Below are positions 62,051 through 64,000 of a stretch of DNA of 64,000 nucleotides, piece by piece (position 1 is the first letter of the stretch; every line of letters begins with the position of its first letter). The translations under genes were made by a program, and so were the position numbers. Source of the DNA: Olavius algarvensis Delta 4 endosymbiont (GTDB lineage Bacteria; Desulfobacterota; Desulfobacteria; Desulfobacterales; CAJINA01); NCBI GenBank assembly GCA_905176665.1, contig CAJINA010000083.1:32017-96016 (forward strand), in the 5' to 3' direction. Below the pieces are notes generated by a model. It saw only the letters and a program-made list of their open reading frames with translations, had not been told where the DNA came from and did no database searches.

Positions 62051-62563
62051 TCAGGCCAGAATGGATGATAGTAGATCCTCGCGGTTATTCGGGGTTACTT
62101 CTATAAGGTTGATATCCGGCCGGCGCTTGATGTTTTCGATGAGCCCCTTGCCGTGCAGCGCAATACTGGCCAACAGGCATTTGTCACTGTCGAGGATCTG
62201 GCGCAGCAGGGTGCGAAAGCGGCTTGAAAAGAGCTCCATCTTGCCGATTTCATCTATCACTATCACCGCGGCCCCGGGATTTAAAAGATCCAGGTTTTCA
62301 AGAAACAGTTCGAACCCGGCGGTGTCCACCCCGTACTTTCCGACCCGGTGATGGCTTTCCAGTTCGGCGTGGGCCAGGATGCGGCGATCGCCATTCAGTC
62401 CATTTAATTCGAAGCCCGACCGATACCCCCCTGATCTGATTTCACTTGTGTAGAAACCGGCCATCTGGACGCTTTGCATCCGCTCGATGATCTTGCGGAT
62501 CAGGGTGGTTTTGCCCACCCCGGGTTTCCCGGTCAACAGTGTTTTGGAACGTTTCAGGCGCAT
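62051..62563 (-). CDS. THEP1-like nucleoside-triphosphatase
   Basis: A 170-residue P-loop protein. GKPGVGKTTLIRKII is Walker A (11-25), GFYTSEIR follows, and VIVIDEIGKMELFS is Walker B. This is the archaeal/eukaryal cancer-related NTPase (THEP1) family, which hydrolyses various NTPs; its cell role is not settled. The start at 62563 fits the family N-terminus and lies 5 bases after the radical SAM gene's stop, so they are one operon. A longer frame upstream overlaps that gene and is not used. Confidence 0.9.
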   Translation of the reverse strand: MRLKRSKTLLTGKPGVGKTTLIRKIIERMQSVQMAGFYTSEIRSGGYRSGFELNGLNGDRRILAHAELESHHRVGKYGVDTAGFELFLENLDLLNPGAAVIVIDEIGKMELFSSRFRTLLRQILDSDKCLLASIALHGKGLIENIKRRPDINLIEVTPNNREDLLSSILA

Positions 62564-62568
62564 GGATG

Positions 62569-63684
62569 TCACCACAAGAGATGCATATTGCCCACCTTCA
62601 CTCGCTGCAAACCCGCTTGCCGGGCAGCATCCAGGCACTCGCGGGCCTGTTTGCGAGACGTGGGAGACAGGTCTGCCATATGGTAGTCCGGATGAAATCC
62701 CAGCAGGGTGTAAGGAATGTCAGGGTTCAAACCGGCAATGAATCCCGCGATCCTTGAAATTTCCCGACCATCGATATAGCCCGGCACCATCAGCGTGCTG
62801 GAAATCAGCTGCGGTGGGTCCGGTCGCAAATCGGCCTGTTGGGCCAGCCACTCGAAATTGGCAAGCGTTTGTCTGTTCGTGACACCGGTCAGCGCCAGAT
62901 GCAACGTTTCGTCCCAGGCTTTCAGATCGAATTTGATGCATCCGCCGCTCTCCAGGGCGTGAGCCGCCATTTTTTCAAGCTGGTGCTTTGACATGGCGCC
63001 ATTGGTTTCCCAGCAAATTCTCAGGATACGGTCCGGGTTGTTTGCGCGCGCCATCCGGGAGGCCTTCAGTAAAAACGGTAGCTGGGGTGACGGGTCCCCA
63101 CCAAAATGACAGATACAGGCGGTTTGCTTACTGACAGCCCCGGCTAGGTTTTCAACTGTCTCGTAATGGTCGTCCAGGGTGCGGTTGCGAAAGTGGCAGT
63201 TCTGGCAATACAGACAGTTAAAGGTGCAGGCGTGCGGAAACACCGCCAGGTTTTGATACCCGTATTCAGGCCCATCCGTGTATGCGTAGTCCGGATAACC
63301 GCACCCGGTCCCGCCGGGACAGACCCAGTCCCCCACGCAATTGGTGGGCAGTGGGTCATGGTACCAGGACAGTTTACCCCTGGAGGCGGTGACCCCTTTA
63401 AGTTTGCCGGATACATTGCGGCGCAGGCCGCAATACCCCCATTCACCGTCACCGATCCGGCAGCGGTTCACGCACAGGTCGCATCCGATCCCGGTTGCGC
63501 TTGTAGATGCCCGGGCCGGCAGCCCCCATTTCCGGCGAATGCGTCCATGCACCCCAGCGGCAATTTTCCGGGATTCCTCCGGCTGGTTGCGAATACATGC
63601 CAGGCACAAGCCGAGATCGGCGGCAATCAGGGCTGAGCTTTGTTGGCAAAGGTGGCAGAATCCCATGGCAGGCAAACCCTGCAT
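62569..63684 (-). CDS. AmrS/PflA-like radical SAM protein with extra cysteine domains
   Basis: A 371-residue radical SAM enzyme. The SAM cluster motif is CTFNCLYCQNC (C-x3-C-x2-C), FGGDPSPQ follows, and IKFDLKAWDE then LLGFHPDYHM complete the barrel. This C-x3-C-x2-C-QN form is that of the AmmeMemoRadiSam (AmrS) and glycyl-radical activase-like group. Before it are two further cysteine groups (CHLC...CLAC at about 10-30 and CDLC...C...YCGLRRN near 68-90). AmrA and AmrB partners are not adjacent. ATG 63684 is used; ATG 63666 is also possible. It is coupled to a THEP1-like NTPase gene. Confidence 0.88.
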   Translation of the reverse strand: MQGLPAMGFCHLCQQSSALIAADLGLCLACIRNQPEESRKIAAGVHGRIRRKWGLPARASTSATGIGCDLCVNRCRIGDGEWGYCGLRRNVSGKLKGVTASRGKLSWYHDPLPTNCVGDWVCPGGTGCGYPDYAYTDGPEYGYQNLAVFPHACTFNCLYCQNCHFRNRTLDDHYETVENLAGAVSKQTACICHFGGDPSPQLPFLLKASRMARANNPDRILRICWETNGAMSKHQLEKMAAHALESGGCIKFDLKAWDETLHLALTGVTNRQTLANFEWLAQQADLRPDPPQLISSTLMVPGYIDGREISRIAGFIAGLNPDIPYTLLGFHPDYHMADLSPTSRKQARECLDAARQAGLQRVKVGNMHLLW

Positions 63685-63955
63685 TTAAGGGTAAAACAGT
63701 TAAATAATTATACACTGGAAAAACTCTTTTGAAAACTGAGCCAAGTGATATTTTCAGTCTACCTTCAATTGGGAAAATTAGGATGCTCTCCCATAAGGTA
63801 CCCATCCTATCAATATGAGGAACGCCAAAACCATGCCACCGCTGATATAGTCACATAGCAAACGTAGACTGTTGGCAAGAGCGCCCGGTTCAGATATCCT
63901 TAGTTGTAAAAGTCAAAGACCTCCCGGACAGTCAGCCCTCTCGGGTCAGTGATTA

Positions 63956-64000
63956 TTAGGCGGCCTCCTTTGACAATTCTTCTCGACGTTTTTTACCAAG
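63956..64000 (-). CDS. C-terminal end of an unidentified gene (partial)
   Basis: Reading inward from the window edge on the minus strand gives LGKKRREELSKEAA then TAA (63956-63958), a charged helix-like tail. Only 14 codons are visible, so the product cannot be named and the call itself is uncertain. The 270 bases between it and the radical SAM gene hold nothing recognisable. Confidence 0.3.
   Translation of the reverse strand, partial: LGKKRREELSKEAA

Overview
The window looks like a chromosomal segment of a Gram-negative anaerobe of the Desulfobacterota, most likely near the Desulfosarcina/Desulfobacteraceae group. This is inferred from the gene set, not from a marker gene: tungstate uptake, a molybdopterin cofactor gene, a candidate selenoprotein, iron-sulfur flavoproteins, a glycyl-radical-style radical SAM activase relative, several very large hybrid histidine kinases, and many dispersed palindromic repeats. 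No rRNA, tRNA, CRISPR array, phage or complete insertion sequence was seen.

Layout. 1-5.7 kb: a frameshifted secretin-like gene end, a CBS-pair protein, a cysteine desulfidase/serine dehydratase-like enzyme, and a hybrid histidine kinase with its response regulator. 6-12 kb: an ABC-2 exporter, mobB, a 53-codon candidate selenoprotein (9035-9196), an M20 peptidase and a glutamine synthetase. 12.2-20.3 kb: a plus-strand run of a KamA-like aminomutase, hydantoinase/oxoprolinase, histone-deacetylase-like enzyme, EpmA-like synthetase and hybrid kinase. 20.5-29.1 kb: mostly minus-strand metabolic genes (MFS, FmdB zinc ribbon, ferredoxin-nitroreductase, TetR, two SDRs, bile-acid-type symporter, frameshifted TPP enzyme). 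29.8-36.8 kb: a 1285-residue hybrid kinase and a nuclease-helicase. 37-41.6 kb: a two-component system followed by a DegP-type protease. 41.8-46.2 kb: UspA, K+ channel, GNAT, acyltransferase, lipoprotein and GAF/HD-GYP genes. 46.5-50.6 kb: a DNA-binding/solute-binding regulator and a tungstate ABC transporter (tupA, tupB, tupC). 51.6-58 kb: cysS, a porin, and a MarR-led operon (thioesterase, nitronate monooxygenase-like, iron-sulfur flavoprotein, QueG-like reductase). 58.2-64 kb: two MFS genes, azlCD, and a THEP1-like NTPase beside an AmrS-like radical SAM protein.

Two things stand out. First, the small membrane protein at 9035-9196 reads through an in-frame TGA that is followed by a hairpin fitting the bacterial SECIS model. 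Second, at least eight copies of one imperfect inverted repeat, with termini close to TAGAAGCTATCTC, lie only between genes, in both orientations and in three size classes (about 145, 191 and 220 bp). Several copies overlap a neighbouring gene's stop codon. Three other palindromic repeat types are present.

Four genes carry a single frameshift (window start, 26586-28281, 50585-51386, 58282-59435). Two of these lie in runs of six G or C, so assembly error is as likely as real gene decay. All functions are read from motifs and family knowledge; no searches were run.
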